Assembly (NCBI RefSeq): GCF_009728995.1
Contig: NZ_VTZW01000019.1
Location: forward strand, 347,918 to 411,917
From: Streptomonospora sp. PA3
GTDB taxonomy: Bacteria > Actinomycetota > Actinomycetes > Streptosporangiales > Streptosporangiaceae
Reading direction: 5' to 3'
Length of the DNA: 64,000 nt
This document shows, piece after piece, positions 1-7,804 of the stretch. Positions within the stretch are counted from its first letter, which is position 1, and every line of letters starts with the position of its first letter. Below the pieces are notes generated by a model that worked only from the letters and a program-made list of their open reading frames with translations, searched no databases and was not told where the DNA came from. Both the position numbers and the translations under genes were made by a program.

Positions 1-1184
1 GGGCGCACATGCGCCGGCGGCAGGACCGCGGGTGGGGGTGCGAGCGCCCCGTCGAGGCCGGTGACGGTGGCCTCGGCCAGGTAGTCGACGACGTCGGCGG
101 CGCGGGACCGGCGTGCGTAGGCGGCGCGCTGCCGTACCGCACCGCCCCCGCGCACCCGCAGCGTGCCGAGCACCGCCCGCACGAACTCCAGATCGCCGGA
201 GCGGTCGAGGTAGGGGCGCAGGTGCTCCACGGCCCCTTCCAGCACCGCGTGCACCGGGCGCAGCCGCCCGCCGCCCAGGGGGTCGGGGCAGCTGCCCTCC
301 AAGCCGTCGCGCGCGGCGCGCCACAGGTCGCCGCGCAGGACCGCCGGGTCGCGGCGGAGAGGGGTGCGGCCGGCGGCCGCGGCGTCCAGGGCGGCGCTGA
401 CCAGTGCCCGCACCAGTACCGCCACCAGCGCGGACTCCTCGGGTGTGGCCGGGACGTCGCACACCCGGATCTCGACGGTGGGGTGGCGGTCGGAGAGGCG
501 GACGTCCCAGTAGAGCATCCGCCGGTCCAGGGCGGCGCCCGACTCCAGCAGGGCCGCCACGCAGGTCTCGTAGTGCCGGGCCGACTCCATCGGCGGAGGC
601 GGTCCCGCGGTGGGCCAGCGCGACCAGCGGGGCTGGCGCCAGCTGGCGTATCCGGTGTCGGCGCCCGCGCAGACCGGGGAATTGGCGCTCAGCGCCAGCA
701 GGACCGGCAGCCACGGGCGCATGTGGTTGCTGGCCGCCACCCCGCTGTCGCGGTCGGGCACCGCCACGTGCACGTGGCAGCCGCAGTTGGTGCCGGCGGC
801 GTCGGCGACCGCGCCGAAGCGCTCGGCGATGCGGTGGTAGCGCGAGCCCGGGTTGAGCCGCTGGGGTCCGGCCTCGGGGAGCACCGGAACGCCCCCGGCC
901 ACCACCCGCGCTCCGTGCCGGGCCGCCGACTCGGCCAGGCGCAGCCGCGCCGAACGCAGCCCCGCCAGCAGGTCCTCCACCGTGGCGCAGACCGGCCCGG
1001 CGGCCTCGACCTGGCTGCGGGTGAACTCGCCGAACAGCTCGCCGGGGCCCGATGCGGCGCCGTCGAGGACCTCCACGCTGCACGGTGAGAGCAGGCCCGA
1101 ATCCTCGACCAGGAAGAACTCCTCTTCGACGCCCATCGTCGGCACGTCCGTGCAGTCGCGGGGGCCTGCCTGGGTGATGACCAT
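1..1184 (-). CDS. Carboxylate-amine ligase, glutamate-cysteine ligase GCS2 (YbdK) family, partial
   Basis: The frame runs off the left edge, so the C-terminus is missing; about 394 codons are present, close to the usual length of the family (roughly 370-400), so little is lost. From the chosen ATG the protein begins MVITQAGPRD and reaches the family hallmark MGVEEEFFLV within 20 residues, followed by GELFGEFTRSQVE and a His-rich GTNCGCHVHVAVPD segment typical of the GCS2 active site. Members ligate glutamate to an amine or cysteine in an ATP-dependent reaction; whether this one makes gamma-glutamylcysteine, as an EgtA-like step would, cannot be told from sequence. It is divergent from the phosphoribosyltransferase gene. 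Family confident, substrate unknown. Confidence 0.85.
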   Translation of the reverse strand, partial: MVITQAGPRDCTDVPTMGVEEEFFLVEDSGLLSPCSVEVLDGAASGPGELFGEFTRSQVEAAGPVCATVEDLLAGLRSARLRLAESAARHGARVVAGGVPVLPEAGPQRLNPGSRYHRIAERFGAVADAAGTNCGCHVHVAVPDRDSGVAASNHMRPWLPVLLALSANSPVCAGADTGYASWRQPRWSRWPTAGPPPPMESARHYETCVAALLESGAALDRRMLYWDVRLSDRHPTVEIRVCDVPATPEESALVAVLVRALVSAALDAAAAGRTPLRRDPAVLRGDLWRAARDGLEGSCPDPLGGGRLRPVHAVLEGAVEHLRPYLDRSGDLEFVRAVLGTLRVRGGGAVRQRAAYARRSRAADVVDYLAEATVTGLDGALAPPPAVLPPAHVR

Positions 1185-1522
1185 AGATCACCGCCCTCTC
1201 CACGTGTCGCCCGGCTGACGGCGGCGCCGATCGCGCGCAGGCCGTTCCCGTGGCCTCGCCGGGAGCCGGAGGCTGGTCTGGATGGTGGGCGGCGCCGCTG
1301 CGGGCCGTGGCCCGGATGCGGCGCGGCGGCGGCCCCGGCGCGCTCGCGCCCCGGGCTGACCGCCGTCTCCCAGCGCCTACCCCGTGCGAGCGGGCGGTAA
1401 CCGCTGCGGCGCTGAGCGGGGCCCGGTCGGGGCGGCCGGCCGTGGCCGCCCCGACCGGTTTCCGCCGCCGGAGCGGGGGTAGCCGGGCGGCGACGACCCA
1501 CGACGGCGTGGAGGTGAGGGGC
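1185..1522. other. Divergent intergenic region
   Basis: About 340 bases separate the starts of the ligase (minus) and phosphoribosyltransferase (plus) genes. An open frame extends upstream of the latter to a GTG at 1250, but it encodes only Arg/Ala/Gly/Pro-rich low-complexity sequence with no family similarity that I recognise. I see no RNA gene or clear promoter here; it presumably carries both promoters. Confidence 0.4.
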
Positions 1523-2164
1523 GTGCAGGTCTTTCGCGACCGCGACGACGCCGGAGAGCAACTGGCCGAGCGGGTCCGGGAACTGGGGCTGCGTGATCCG
1601 GTGGTCCTGGCGCTGCCCCGCGGCGGGGTACCGGTGGGCGCCGTCGTCGCCGAGCGGCTGGGGGCTCCGCTGGATGTAACCGTCGTGCGCAAGATCGCCG
1701 TTCCCGACTTCCCCGAGACGGCGGTGGGCGCCGTGACGGCCGAAGGCGCCCCGATCATGAACCCGAAGCTGAGCCGCATGGTCCGGGCCGACCAGGACGA
1801 GTTGGCGCGCAGCGCCGAGGAGGAGCGAGCCGAGGCCCGGCGGCGGGTCGCGGCCTATCGGGGCGATCGGCCCGCGCCGCAGGTCGCCGGCCGCGACGTG
1901 GTGGTCGTGGACGACGGGCTCGCCACGGGGATGAGCGCCCGCGCCGCGCTGTCGTCCCTGGCCGAGCAGGGGGCGGCGTCTGTCACCCTGGCGGTGCCGG
2001 TCTGCTCCCCCGACGCCGCCCGCGACCTGGAGGACGTCTGCGACCGGGTCGTCTGCGTACTCAGCCCGCCGCAGTTCCAGGCGGTCAGCCTGTGGTACGA
2101 GCGCTTCCCCCAGATCGACGACACCGAGGTCCAGGAGCTCCTGCGCCGGGCGGGGGTCGCCTAG
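1523..2164 (+). CDS. Type I phosphoribosyltransferase-domain protein
   Basis: A 213-aa protein starting VQVFRDRDDAGEQLAERV. The PRPP-binding loop VVVVDDGLATGMSARAA lies around residues 125-142, with the two adjacent acidic residues and the TG pair expected of type I PRTases. LALPRGGVPVGAVVAERL (about residues 30-47) is the usual N-terminal strand-loop, with the PRGG dipeptide that binds pyrophosphate. The C-terminus (SLWYERFPQIDDTEV) is typical of the stand-alone actinobacterial PRTases often annotated only by domain. I chose the GTG at 1523 because GAGGTGAGGG lies just upstream and homology starts there; a GTG at 1250 would add 91 low-complexity residues. The base accepted in place of a purine or pyrimidine is unknown, and the neighbours give no pathway clue. 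Confidence 0.85.
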   Translation: MQVFRDRDDAGEQLAERVRELGLRDPVVLALPRGGVPVGAVVAERLGAPLDVTVVRKIAVPDFPETAVGAVTAEGAPIMNPKLSRMVRADQDELARSAEEERAEARRRVAAYRGDRPAPQVAGRDVVVVDDGLATGMSARAALSSLAEQGAASVTLAVPVCSPDAARDLEDVCDRVVCVLSPPQFQAVSLWYERFPQIDDTEVQELLRRAGVA

Positions 2165-2260
2165 TTTCCGGGCGGAGCCCGATCCCGCACAGCCGCGCCG
2201 GCGGGTGAAGCGCGTCGTTGAATCGATTTTATCGAATCCCTTCCCGCATGCGCCGACGCG

Positions 2261-2282
2261 TGTTAGATTCATCGACCTAACA
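2261..2282. promoter_or_regulatory. Inverted repeat upstream of the rhamnogalacturonan lyase
   Basis: TGTTAG and CTAACA form a perfect 6+6 inverted repeat with a 10-bp spacer, about 230 bases before the lyase start and immediately before the cre-like palindrome. It may be a second regulator site or overlap the promoter; no function is known to me. Confidence 0.35.
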
Positions 2283-2288
2283 GAGCGC

Positions 2289-2302
2289 TGTAAGCGCTTT
2301 CC
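2289..2302 (+). promoter_or_regulatory. cre-like LacI-family operator
   Basis: TGTAAGCGCTTTCC fits the classical LacI/CcpA-type operator pattern TGNAANCGNTNNCA except for the last base, and it sits inside a larger AGCGCT-GTA-AGCGCT arrangement (2284-2298). LacI-family repressors commonly control glycoside hydrolase and lyase genes in actinomycetes through such boxes. No LacI-family gene lies within the window, so the cognate regulator would act in trans. The 345-base region 2165-2510 upstream of the lyase otherwise shows no gene. Confidence 0.5.
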
Positions 2303-2510
2303 ATCCCCGGACCCATAGTCCCGAAGAACCTGGAGCAGGGCCTTTGCGGCTGCCTGCACCGATCCGCCGTTTCCCGAGTTCACCGGCGAACCCGGGCGGC
2401 GATCCAAAGATCGATTCATCCCGTCCCCCATCCCATCCCCCGGTCCCGAATGCGGCCGCGGCCTTTCGCCGCTCGGCCGCATATCGGCACGGATGCGAGG
2501 AGTCCGCCAT

Positions 2511-4766
2511 ATGACAGCAGGAATCCCCCCGGCCGGCGCCGGCCGGCCGCGGCTCGGCCGCGGCCTCGCGGCAGCGACGGTGCTGGCGCTGGGCGCGGCC
2601 GTGCTGGCCGCGGCCCCGCCCGCGAGCGCCGCCGCCGGCTGCAGCGTCGACTACACCGTCCACCAGTGGAACTCCGGCTTCACCGCCGACGTGCAGATCA
2701 CCAACCTCGGCGACCCCGTCGACGGGTGGGCGCTGGAGTGGGAGTTCGCCGACGGCCAGCGGATCACCAGCGCATGGAACGGCGAGTACAGCCAGTCCGG
2801 CGCGAGCGTGCGCGTGGAGAACGCCTCCTACAACGCCGCCATCCCCACCGGCGGCACGGTCGGGTTCGGCTTTCAGGCCACCCACACCGGCACCAACGAG
2901 GCGCCCGGCGCCTTCACGCTCAACGGCACCGAGTGCGACGGCTCGGCCGGCGGCCCCGGAGACGGCGACGACGGCGACGACGGCGGCAGCGGTGAAGACC
3001 GCTCGGGCCGCCAGGTCGAGGCGTTGGACCGCGGCCTGGTCAGCGTCCGCAGCGGCGGCGGCAACCTGATCAGCTGGCGGCTGCTGGCCACCGACCCCCG
3101 CGACGTCGCCTTCAACGTCTACCGCGGCGGCACCCGGGTGAACTCCGAGCCCGTCGCCGGCGCCACCTCCTACCTGGACTCCCAGGCCCCCTCCGGCGCC
3201 GAGTACACCGTGCGGCCCGTCGTCGACGGCCAGGAGCGGCAGGCGTCGTCGGCGGCGCTGCGGTTCGCCGAGGGCTACCTGGACGTTCCGCTGCAGCGGC
3301 CCGCGGGCGGCAGCACCCCCGACGGCTCCTACACCTATGCGGCCAACGACGCCGGCGTGGGCGACCTGGACGGCGACGGCTCCTACGAGATCGTGCTCAA
3401 GTGGCAGCCGAGCAACGCCAAGGACAACTCCCAGTCGGGCTACACCGGCAACACCATCGTGGACGCCTACGAGCTCGACGGCACCCGCCTGTGGCGCATC
3501 GACCTGGGCCGCAACATCCGCGCCGGCGCGCACTACACCCAGTTCATGGTCTACGACCTCGACGGCGACGGCGCCGCGGAGGTCGCGATGAAGACGGGCG
3601 ACGGCACCGTCGACGGCCGGGGCACAGTGATCGGCGACGCCGGCGCCGACCACCGCAACGGCAGCGGGTTCGTGCTGACCGGTCCGGAGTACCTGACCGT
3701 CTTCGACGGCGCCACCGGGGCCGAACTGAGCACCGTCGACTACCGCCCGCCGCGCGGCGACCTGGAGGACTGGGGCGACGACTACGGCAACCGCGCCGAC
3801 CGGTTCCTGGCCGGGGTGGCCTACCTGGACGGCGAGCGGCCCAGCCTGATCATGGCGCGCGGTTACTACACCCGTTCGGTGATCGTGGCCTGGGACTGGC
3901 GCAACGGCGAGCTCAGCGAGCGCTGGACCTTCGACAGCGACGAGGCCGGCTCCGCCTGGGAGGGGCAGGGCAACCACCAGCTCAGCGTGGCCGACGCCGA
4001 CGGCGACGGCCACGACGAGATCGTCTACGGCGCGATGGCGATCGACGACGACGGCAGCGGGCTGTGGAACACCGGCTACGGCCACGGGGACGCGCTGCAC
4101 GTGGGCGACTTCCTGCCCGACCGCGACGGACTGGAGGTCTTCGACCTCCAGGAGCGGACCGGCGGCGAGGCCGGAGCGCACCTGGACGACGCCGCGACCG
4201 GTGAGACCATCTGGCGCAAGCCCACGGCCGAAGGCGAAGAGGGACCCGGCCGCGGCGTGGCCGCCGACGTGTGGGCCGGCAACCCCGGCGCCGAGTTCTG
4301 GGCCACCCTGGGCGGCGGCATCCGCGGCCTGTACAACGGCCGGGGCGAGAACATCGGCCGCATGCCCTCCTCCGCCAACTTCGTGACGTGGTGGGACGGC
4401 GATCCGGTGCGCGAGCTGCTCGACGACACCCGCATCGACTCCTACGGCCCCCAGGGGGACGAGCGGCTGCTCACCGGGGAGAACGTCGCGTCGAACAACG
4501 GCACCAAGGCGACCCCGGCGCTGAGCGCCGACATCCTCGGCGACTGGCGCGAAGAGGTCGTCTGGCGCACCCAGGACAGCGGCGCGCTGCGGATCTACTC
4601 CACGCCGCACCCCACCGAGGTCCGCATGCCCACGCTCATGCACGACACCCAGTACCGCGTGGCCGTGGCCTGGCAGAACACCGCCTACAACCAGCCGCCG
4701 CACCCGAGCTTCTTCCTCGGCGACGGCATGGACCCGGCCCCCTGGCCCGACGTCTACACCCCCTGA
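2511..4766 (+). CDS. Secreted rhamnogalacturonan lyase, CBM2 + polysaccharide lyase family 11
   Basis: A 751-aa secreted enzyme that would cleave the rhamnogalacturonan-I backbone of pectin by beta-elimination outside the cell. Residues 1-37 form a signal peptide (Arg-rich n-region, LAAATVLALGAAVLAAA, then ASA cleavage). Residues about 38-140 are a family 2 carbohydrate-binding module, with aromatic residues in VHQWNSGFTADVQITN, W-rich segments and a Cys pair. A Gly/Asp-rich linker (GDGDDGDDGGSG) leads to the catalytic part from about residue 165 to the end, with the PL11 start RQVEALDRGLVSV and repeated calcium-type blades GDLDGDGSYEIVLKWQ and YDLDGDGAAEVAMKTGDG. The length matches CBM-bearing PL11 enzymes. 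ATG at 2511 is favoured by GAGGAG eight bases upstream over an ATG at 2493. It is monocistronic, with an operator upstream and a hairpin downstream. Confidence 0.93.
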   Translation: MTAGIPPAGAGRPRLGRGLAAATVLALGAAVLAAAPPASAAAGCSVDYTVHQWNSGFTADVQITNLGDPVDGWALEWEFADGQRITSAWNGEYSQSGASVRVENASYNAAIPTGGTVGFGFQATHTGTNEAPGAFTLNGTECDGSAGGPGDGDDGDDGGSGEDRSGRQVEALDRGLVSVRSGGGNLISWRLLATDPRDVAFNVYRGGTRVNSEPVAGATSYLDSQAPSGAEYTVRPVVDGQERQASSAALRFAEGYLDVPLQRPAGGSTPDGSYTYAANDAGVGDLDGDGSYEIVLKWQPSNAKDNSQSGYTGNTIVDAYELDGTRLWRIDLGRNIRAGAHYTQFMVYDLDGDGAAEVAMKTGDGTVDGRGTVIGDAGADHRNGSGFVLTGPEYLTVFDGATGAELSTVDYRPPRGDLEDWGDDYGNRADRFLAGVAYLDGERPSLIMARGYYTRSVIVAWDWRNGELSERWTFDSDEAGSAWEGQGNHQLSVADADGDGHDEIVYGAMAIDDDGSGLWNTGYGHGDALHVGDFLPDRDGLEVFDLQERTGGEAGAHLDDAATGETIWRKPTAEGEEGPGRGVAADVWAGNPGAEFWATLGGGIRGLYNGRGENIGRMPSSANFVTWWDGDPVRELLDDTRIDSYGPQGDERLLTGENVASNNGTKATPALSADILGDWREEVVWRTQDSGALRIYSTPHPTEVRMPTLMHDTQYRVAVAWQNTAYNQPPHPSFFLGDGMDPAPWPDVYTP

Positions 4767-4785
4767 CCCGTCCCGGGAGCAGCAA

Positions 4786-4824
4786 CGCGGCCCGCCGCCC
4801 GGCCGAAGCCGGGGGCGGGCCGCG
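4786..4824 (+). terminator. GC-rich hairpin after the rhamnogalacturonan lyase
   Basis: CGCGGCCCGCC pairs with GGCGGGCCGCG, with further pairing inside (CCCGGC with GCCGGG), 20 bases after the lyase stop. It has no T-tract, as is usual for actinomycete terminators. Confidence 0.6.
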
Positions 4825-5028
4825 CCCGGGTGACACCGGCGAGGCCGGGAGTACGGTTCCCACGCTCGCGTCCGCTACCGACGCGCTCTCGGCTCCGGCG
4901 GATGTGCTCCAGCGGGTGGGAGCCGTCGGATCCGCCTGCAGACGATGGCACAGCCCGATCCGCGTGTGCGCGTGGGAGTTCCCCGATTTCCCTGCGGCCG
5001 GGGCAACGCTGCCGTAGCGTCCTCTTCG

Positions 5029-5454
5029 ATGAGTGACGTCTCCCCACAGCAACCTGTGCAGCGTTCGCCGGCCCGCCCGCCGGTCGTTCTCCTCGTTGGC
5101 TTGGAGGTCGACTCCGCGGACGGAGTCGTGTTCATTCGCACGCCGACTCTGCTGCGTAGACATGAGCCCTCGCTTCCCACCGCCGTCGAATTCGGCGTGG
5201 CCCTAATGGTGCTCGACTCCTCCATCGACAGAGGCGAGATCATGCCGTTCCAACTTCGGGTCGCTCGGCCGTCGGAGACGGTCGCACTCAGCCTGACGGG
5301 CCTTATGTCAAACGAGGATGGTGGCGCGGCTCCGCTGTGGACGCAGTCGATTCGATTGGTTCTCGATGAAGCCGGGCCGTGGGTTTTCTCTGCGGAGATC
5401 GCCGGTCGAACGGCCGAACGCGAAATCGTGGTGACTACCGCTGGAGACGGGTAA
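5029..5454 (+). CDS. Hypothetical protein, possibly DUF6941-like
   Basis: First gene of a compact three-gene islet. From the ATG at 5029 the 141-aa product begins MSDVSPQQPVQRS. Its layout (hydrophobic N-terminal strand, a central PFQLRVARPSETVALSLTG segment, and a C-terminal GPWVFSAEIAGRTAEREIVV strand pair) resembles small all-beta proteins of the DUF6941 type, but that is only an impression. The start is uncertain: no good ribosome binding site precedes 5029, and the frame is open from 4945. The stop TAA is followed directly by the ATG of the DUF4258 gene, so the genes are probably co-translated. Base composition is visibly lower in GC than the flanking genes, suggesting transfer. Confidence 0.6.
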   Translation: MSDVSPQQPVQRSPARPPVVLLVGLEVDSADGVVFIRTPTLLRRHEPSLPTAVEFGVALMVLDSSIDRGEIMPFQLRVARPSETVALSLTGLMSNEDGGAAPLWTQSIRLVLDEAGPWVFSAEIAGRTAEREIVVTTAGDG

Positions 5455-5688
5455 ATGCCGCCCCGGTTCACGCACCACCTTCGTGAACGCCTGCGGAAGA
5501 GGAAGATCAGCGAGGCAGACGTCCAGGCCGTCGTCGCCCGGCCGGTAAACGTGGTCCACGACCCTCAGAATCGCTCGTACAAACTGTTCGGGTGGACCGG
5601 TGACGGACGCCGGATCTACGTCGCGGTCAGAGAGGACTCCTGGGGTACTGGCGACCCTGTCTTGAAGACGGCGGTGGAAGTATCGTGA
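5455..5688 (+). CDS. DUF4258-domain small protein, putative toxin-like
   Basis: A 77-aa protein covering a whole DUF4258 domain: FTHHLRERLRKRKISEADV near the N-terminus (the usual H-x-x-x-R-x-x-x-R/K-x-I-S-x-x-D-V pattern), then a two-strand YKLFGWTGDGRRIYVAV segment and a short C-terminal strand. DUF4258 proteins have a RelE/BrnT-like size and are often found in putative toxin-antitoxin pairs, frequently beside DUF2283 proteins, as here. The ATG abuts the upstream TAA, and the TGA overlaps the next gene by four bases, indicating a translationally coupled cassette. A toxin role is inference from context. Confidence 0.8.
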   Translation: MPPRFTHHLRERLRKRKISEADVQAVVARPVNVVHDPQNRSYKLFGWTGDGRRIYVAVREDSWGTGDPVLKTAVEVS

Positions 5689-6221
5689 GGAGCATGGCTG
5701 AGGTGTCCAGCGTCTCGATCGACCAGGAAGCTGATGCCGCCTACTTGGGGCTGGCAGAGGAGCCTGTGGCGCGTAGCGTAGAGCACGGGTCGTTCGTCGC
5801 CGATTACGGCTCCGATGGCAGGGTTCTTGGTATCGAAGTCTTGACGCTGCGGCAGGCTCCGACCGTTTCGGCGATCATGGATGCCGTGGGTCCCGTGGAT
5901 GACGCCGCGCGAAAGCGCATCGTGTCTTTCATAGACCAGATTCGCGGCTTGGAAGGCTCGCCCGGTACGTCGCCGAGTGTCGACCAGGCTCGCCTGGGGG
6001 ATCAGACCGCTGATCTGCCCGAGACACGGCTGGACGAAACGCGGTCCTTCACAATCGCCGAAGTAGCGACCATCATGCGGGTGTCGAGGATGACGATATA
6101 CCGCATGATTCACTCGGGCACGCTGCCGGCCGTCCGCGTCGGCCGGATGTACCGCGTTCCTGCGCCCGCCGTAGACGACTACCTCCGTGGCGCCGAGACC
6201 AGGCTCGAAGCCATGAGGTGA
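5685..6221 (+). CDS. DUF2283 domain fused to excisionase-type helix-turn-helix
   Basis: A 178-aa two-domain protein. Residues about 5-60 match DUF2283 (VSIDQEADAAYLGLAEE followed by VADYGSDGRVLGIEVL). Residues about 117-170 form an excisionase/MerR-like DNA-binding domain (FTIAEVATIMRVSRMTIYR, then the wing GTLPAVRVGRMYRVP and AVDDYL). The linker between them is polar. GTG at 5685 overlaps the DUF4258 stop and has GGAAG four bases upstream; ATG at 5694 is the alternative, but its GAGGAG is too close. With DUF4258 this looks like a toxin-antitoxin-type pair in which the DUF2283 partner carries its own DNA-binding module for autoregulation; that reading is inferred. Lower GC than neighbouring genes. 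Confidence 0.8.
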   Translation: MRSMAEVSSVSIDQEADAAYLGLAEEPVARSVEHGSFVADYGSDGRVLGIEVLTLRQAPTVSAIMDAVGPVDDAARKRIVSFIDQIRGLEGSPGTSPSVDQARLGDQTADLPETRLDETRSFTIAEVATIMRVSRMTIYRMIHSGTLPAVRVGRMYRVPAPAVDDYLRGAETRLEAMR

Positions 6222-6253
6222 CCAGCGCCGAAGGGCGGGCGCAGGGGATGCCG

Positions 6254-7090
6254 TCAAGGCTTGCGGCCGACTCCGCAGAACTGGGCGACCGGGACGGGGG
6301 CGCCCACCTCGGTGGGCTCGGGGTGCCAGAGGGGGCAGGAGACCACGCCGGGCTCCAGCAGCTCCAGGCCCTCGAACAGGTCGGCGAGCCCCGCGGCGTC
6401 GCGCAGGGTGAGCGGGGTCGAGCCGCCCTCGTTCCACAGCCGGGCCGCCTCCTCCATGGCCTCGCGGTGGACCTCGTTGGTGGAGTGCGAGATCACCAGG
6501 TGGCTGCCGCTGGGAACCGCGTCCATCAGCCTCTTGATGAGGGCCTTGGCCTGTTCGGTGTCGGGAACGAACTCCAGGATTCCCAGCAGCATCACGGCCA
6601 CCGGGCGCTGGAAGTCCAGGGTCCGCGCGGCGCCGTCGAGGATCCGGTCGGGCTCGCGCAGATCGGCGTCGATGTAGTCGGTCACCACGTCCTCGTCGCC
6701 CACCAGCAGGGCGCGGGCGTGGGCGAGCACGACCGGGTCGTTGTCGACGTAGACCACCCGCGATCCCGGAGCGACCTCACGGGCGATCTCGTGGGTGTTG
6801 CCGGCGGCGGGGATGCCCGTGCCGATGTCGAGGAACTGGTCGGCGCCGGCCTCGGTCGCCAGACGGCGCACGGCCCGGCCGAGGAAGGCCCGATCGGCGC
6901 GCGCGTTGTCGACCATGTCGGGGATGGCGGCGAGGATCTGGTCGCCGGTCTCGCGGTCGGCGGCGAAGTTGTCCTTCCCGCCGAGCCAGTAGTCCCAGAT
7001 CCGGGCCGGATGGGCGACGCTGGTGTCGATCTCCCGCGGAGGCTCCGCCGAGCCGCCGCCGGTCCTCATCCACTCGGGGGGTGCGCTCAT
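6254..7090 (-). CDS. SAM-dependent methyltransferase, actinomycete Methyltransf_19 (DUF574) family
   Basis: A 278-aa protein with the family signature near its start (IDTSVAHPARIWDYWLGGKDNF, residues about 21-42) and a SAM-binding motif I in QFLDIGTGIPAAGNTHEIA, followed by the acidic loop VVYVDNDPVVLAHARALL. Members are abundant in Streptomyces and Nocardiopsaceae genomes; their methyl acceptors are mostly unknown, so no substrate is proposed. The start ATG has AGGAG ten bases upstream. It converges with the islet gene on the plus strand (32 bases apart). Length is normal for the family. Confidence 0.9.
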   Translation of the reverse strand: MSAPPEWMRTGGGSAEPPREIDTSVAHPARIWDYWLGGKDNFAADRETGDQILAAIPDMVDNARADRAFLGRAVRRLATEAGADQFLDIGTGIPAAGNTHEIAREVAPGSRVVYVDNDPVVLAHARALLVGDEDVVTDYIDADLREPDRILDGAARTLDFQRPVAVMLLGILEFVPDTEQAKALIKRLMDAVPSGSHLVISHSTNEVHREAMEEAARLWNEGGSTPLTLRDAAGLADLFEGLELLEPGVVSCPLWHPEPTEVGAPVPVAQFCGVGRKP

Positions 7091-7231
7091 GGAAAGGGTA
7101 CTCCTGCCTCTTATGCCCGTGGTGTCCGACTAATCACCGGATCGTAGTACCACCGGCCCCTCACGCGCGCCCGCACGCGCCGCCGGATCCCCGATCGCGG
7201 CCCGGCCGCCGGCGGCCCCGGCCGACCCGCA

Positions 7232-7274
7232 CGGCCTCGGCCTCCCCGGACAAGCCCGCCGGGGACCGAGGCCG
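7232..7274 (-). terminator. Hairpin downstream of doxX-like gene
   Basis: CGGCCTCGG...CCGAGGCCG (9 bp) continued by TCCCCGG...CCGGGGA forms a long stem 14 bases after the stop of the minus-strand DoxX gene. There is no T-tract. The rest of 7091-7287 holds no gene that I can support. Confidence 0.5.
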
Positions 7275-7287
7275 AACGGTGTCAGCC

Positions 7288-7728
7288 TCAGGCGGGTCCG
7301 GTCGGTGCGGGTTCGGACGCGTCTGCCAAGACCAGGCGGCGCACGGCCGGGCCCAGCGCCCACTCGCCCGGCCCCTGCACGGCGATCAGCAGGAACGCCC
7401 AGCAGTAGATCGCCGCGAGCTCGCCGCCGTTCGTCAGCGGAAGGAGTCCTTGGGGCTGGTGGACGACGAAGTACGCGTAGGCCATCGAACCCGACGCCAG
7501 GACCGCGCTCGAACGGGTGAACAGTCCGGCGAGGACGAGCGTGCCGCACACCAGTTGGATGAGTGCCGCCCACCAGCTCGGCCAGGCCGCGAACTCGACC
7601 GCGAGCCCGGTGCCGCGGGCGCCGCCGAACACCCCGAACAGCGAAGACGCACCGTGCAGCAGGAACAGCAGCCCCGTCACCATGCGGAACAGCGCCAGGA
7701 CGGGTCCGCGCAGACGGTCGTGTTTCAT
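7288..7728 (-). CDS. DoxX-family integral membrane protein
   Basis: A 146-aa protein with four predicted membrane segments: ALFRMVTGLLFLLHGASSLFGVF, WWAALIQLVCGTLVLAGLF, AVLASGSMAYAYFVV and AAIYCWAFLLIAV. The first helix carries the R..GLLFL.HG pattern typical of DoxX/DoxD-type proteins, and the PQG...TNGGELA loop is common in the actinobacterial group. The biochemical role of this family is poorly defined; some members partner with redox proteins or cytochrome/thiosulfate oxidoreductases. It lies 76 bases downstream of the secreted SURNod19-like gene on the same strand, but a strong hairpin separates them, so co-transcription is not assured. Confidence 0.85.
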   Translation of the reverse strand: MKHDRLRGPVLALFRMVTGLLFLLHGASSLFGVFGGARGTGLAVEFAAWPSWWAALIQLVCGTLVLAGLFTRSSAVLASGSMAYAYFVVHQPQGLLPLTNGGELAAIYCWAFLLIAVQGPGEWALGPAVRRLVLADASEPAPTGPA

Positions 7729-7762
7729 GCGATCACTCCCTCTGTCGTCGCGCCGTGCGGGA

Positions 7763-7794
7763 GCGGCCGGGGCCGCTGGGGCGGCCCCGGCCGC
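7763..7794 (-). terminator. Perfect 14-bp hairpin after the SURNod19-like gene
   Basis: GCGGCCGGGGCCGC and GCGGCCCCGGCCGC are exact reverse complements around a TGGG loop, 10 bases past the minus-strand stop at 7805. It is one of the strongest stems in the window. Confidence 0.65.
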
Positions 7795-7804
7795 GGGATG
7801 AGGC

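Noticed and set aside
2277..4703. An 808-codon open frame on the minus strand opposite the rhamnogalacturonan lyase
   Set aside because: It is a GC-bias shadow: Val/Gly/Ala/His-rich with no domain, while the plus frame has a signal peptide, CBM2 and PL11.
4945..5028. Upstream extension of the DUF6941-like gene to 4945
   Set aside because: The extra residues are Arg/Pro/Gly-rich with no family-like start, and no ribosome binding site precedes the ATG at 4945; the shorter start was kept with low certainty.
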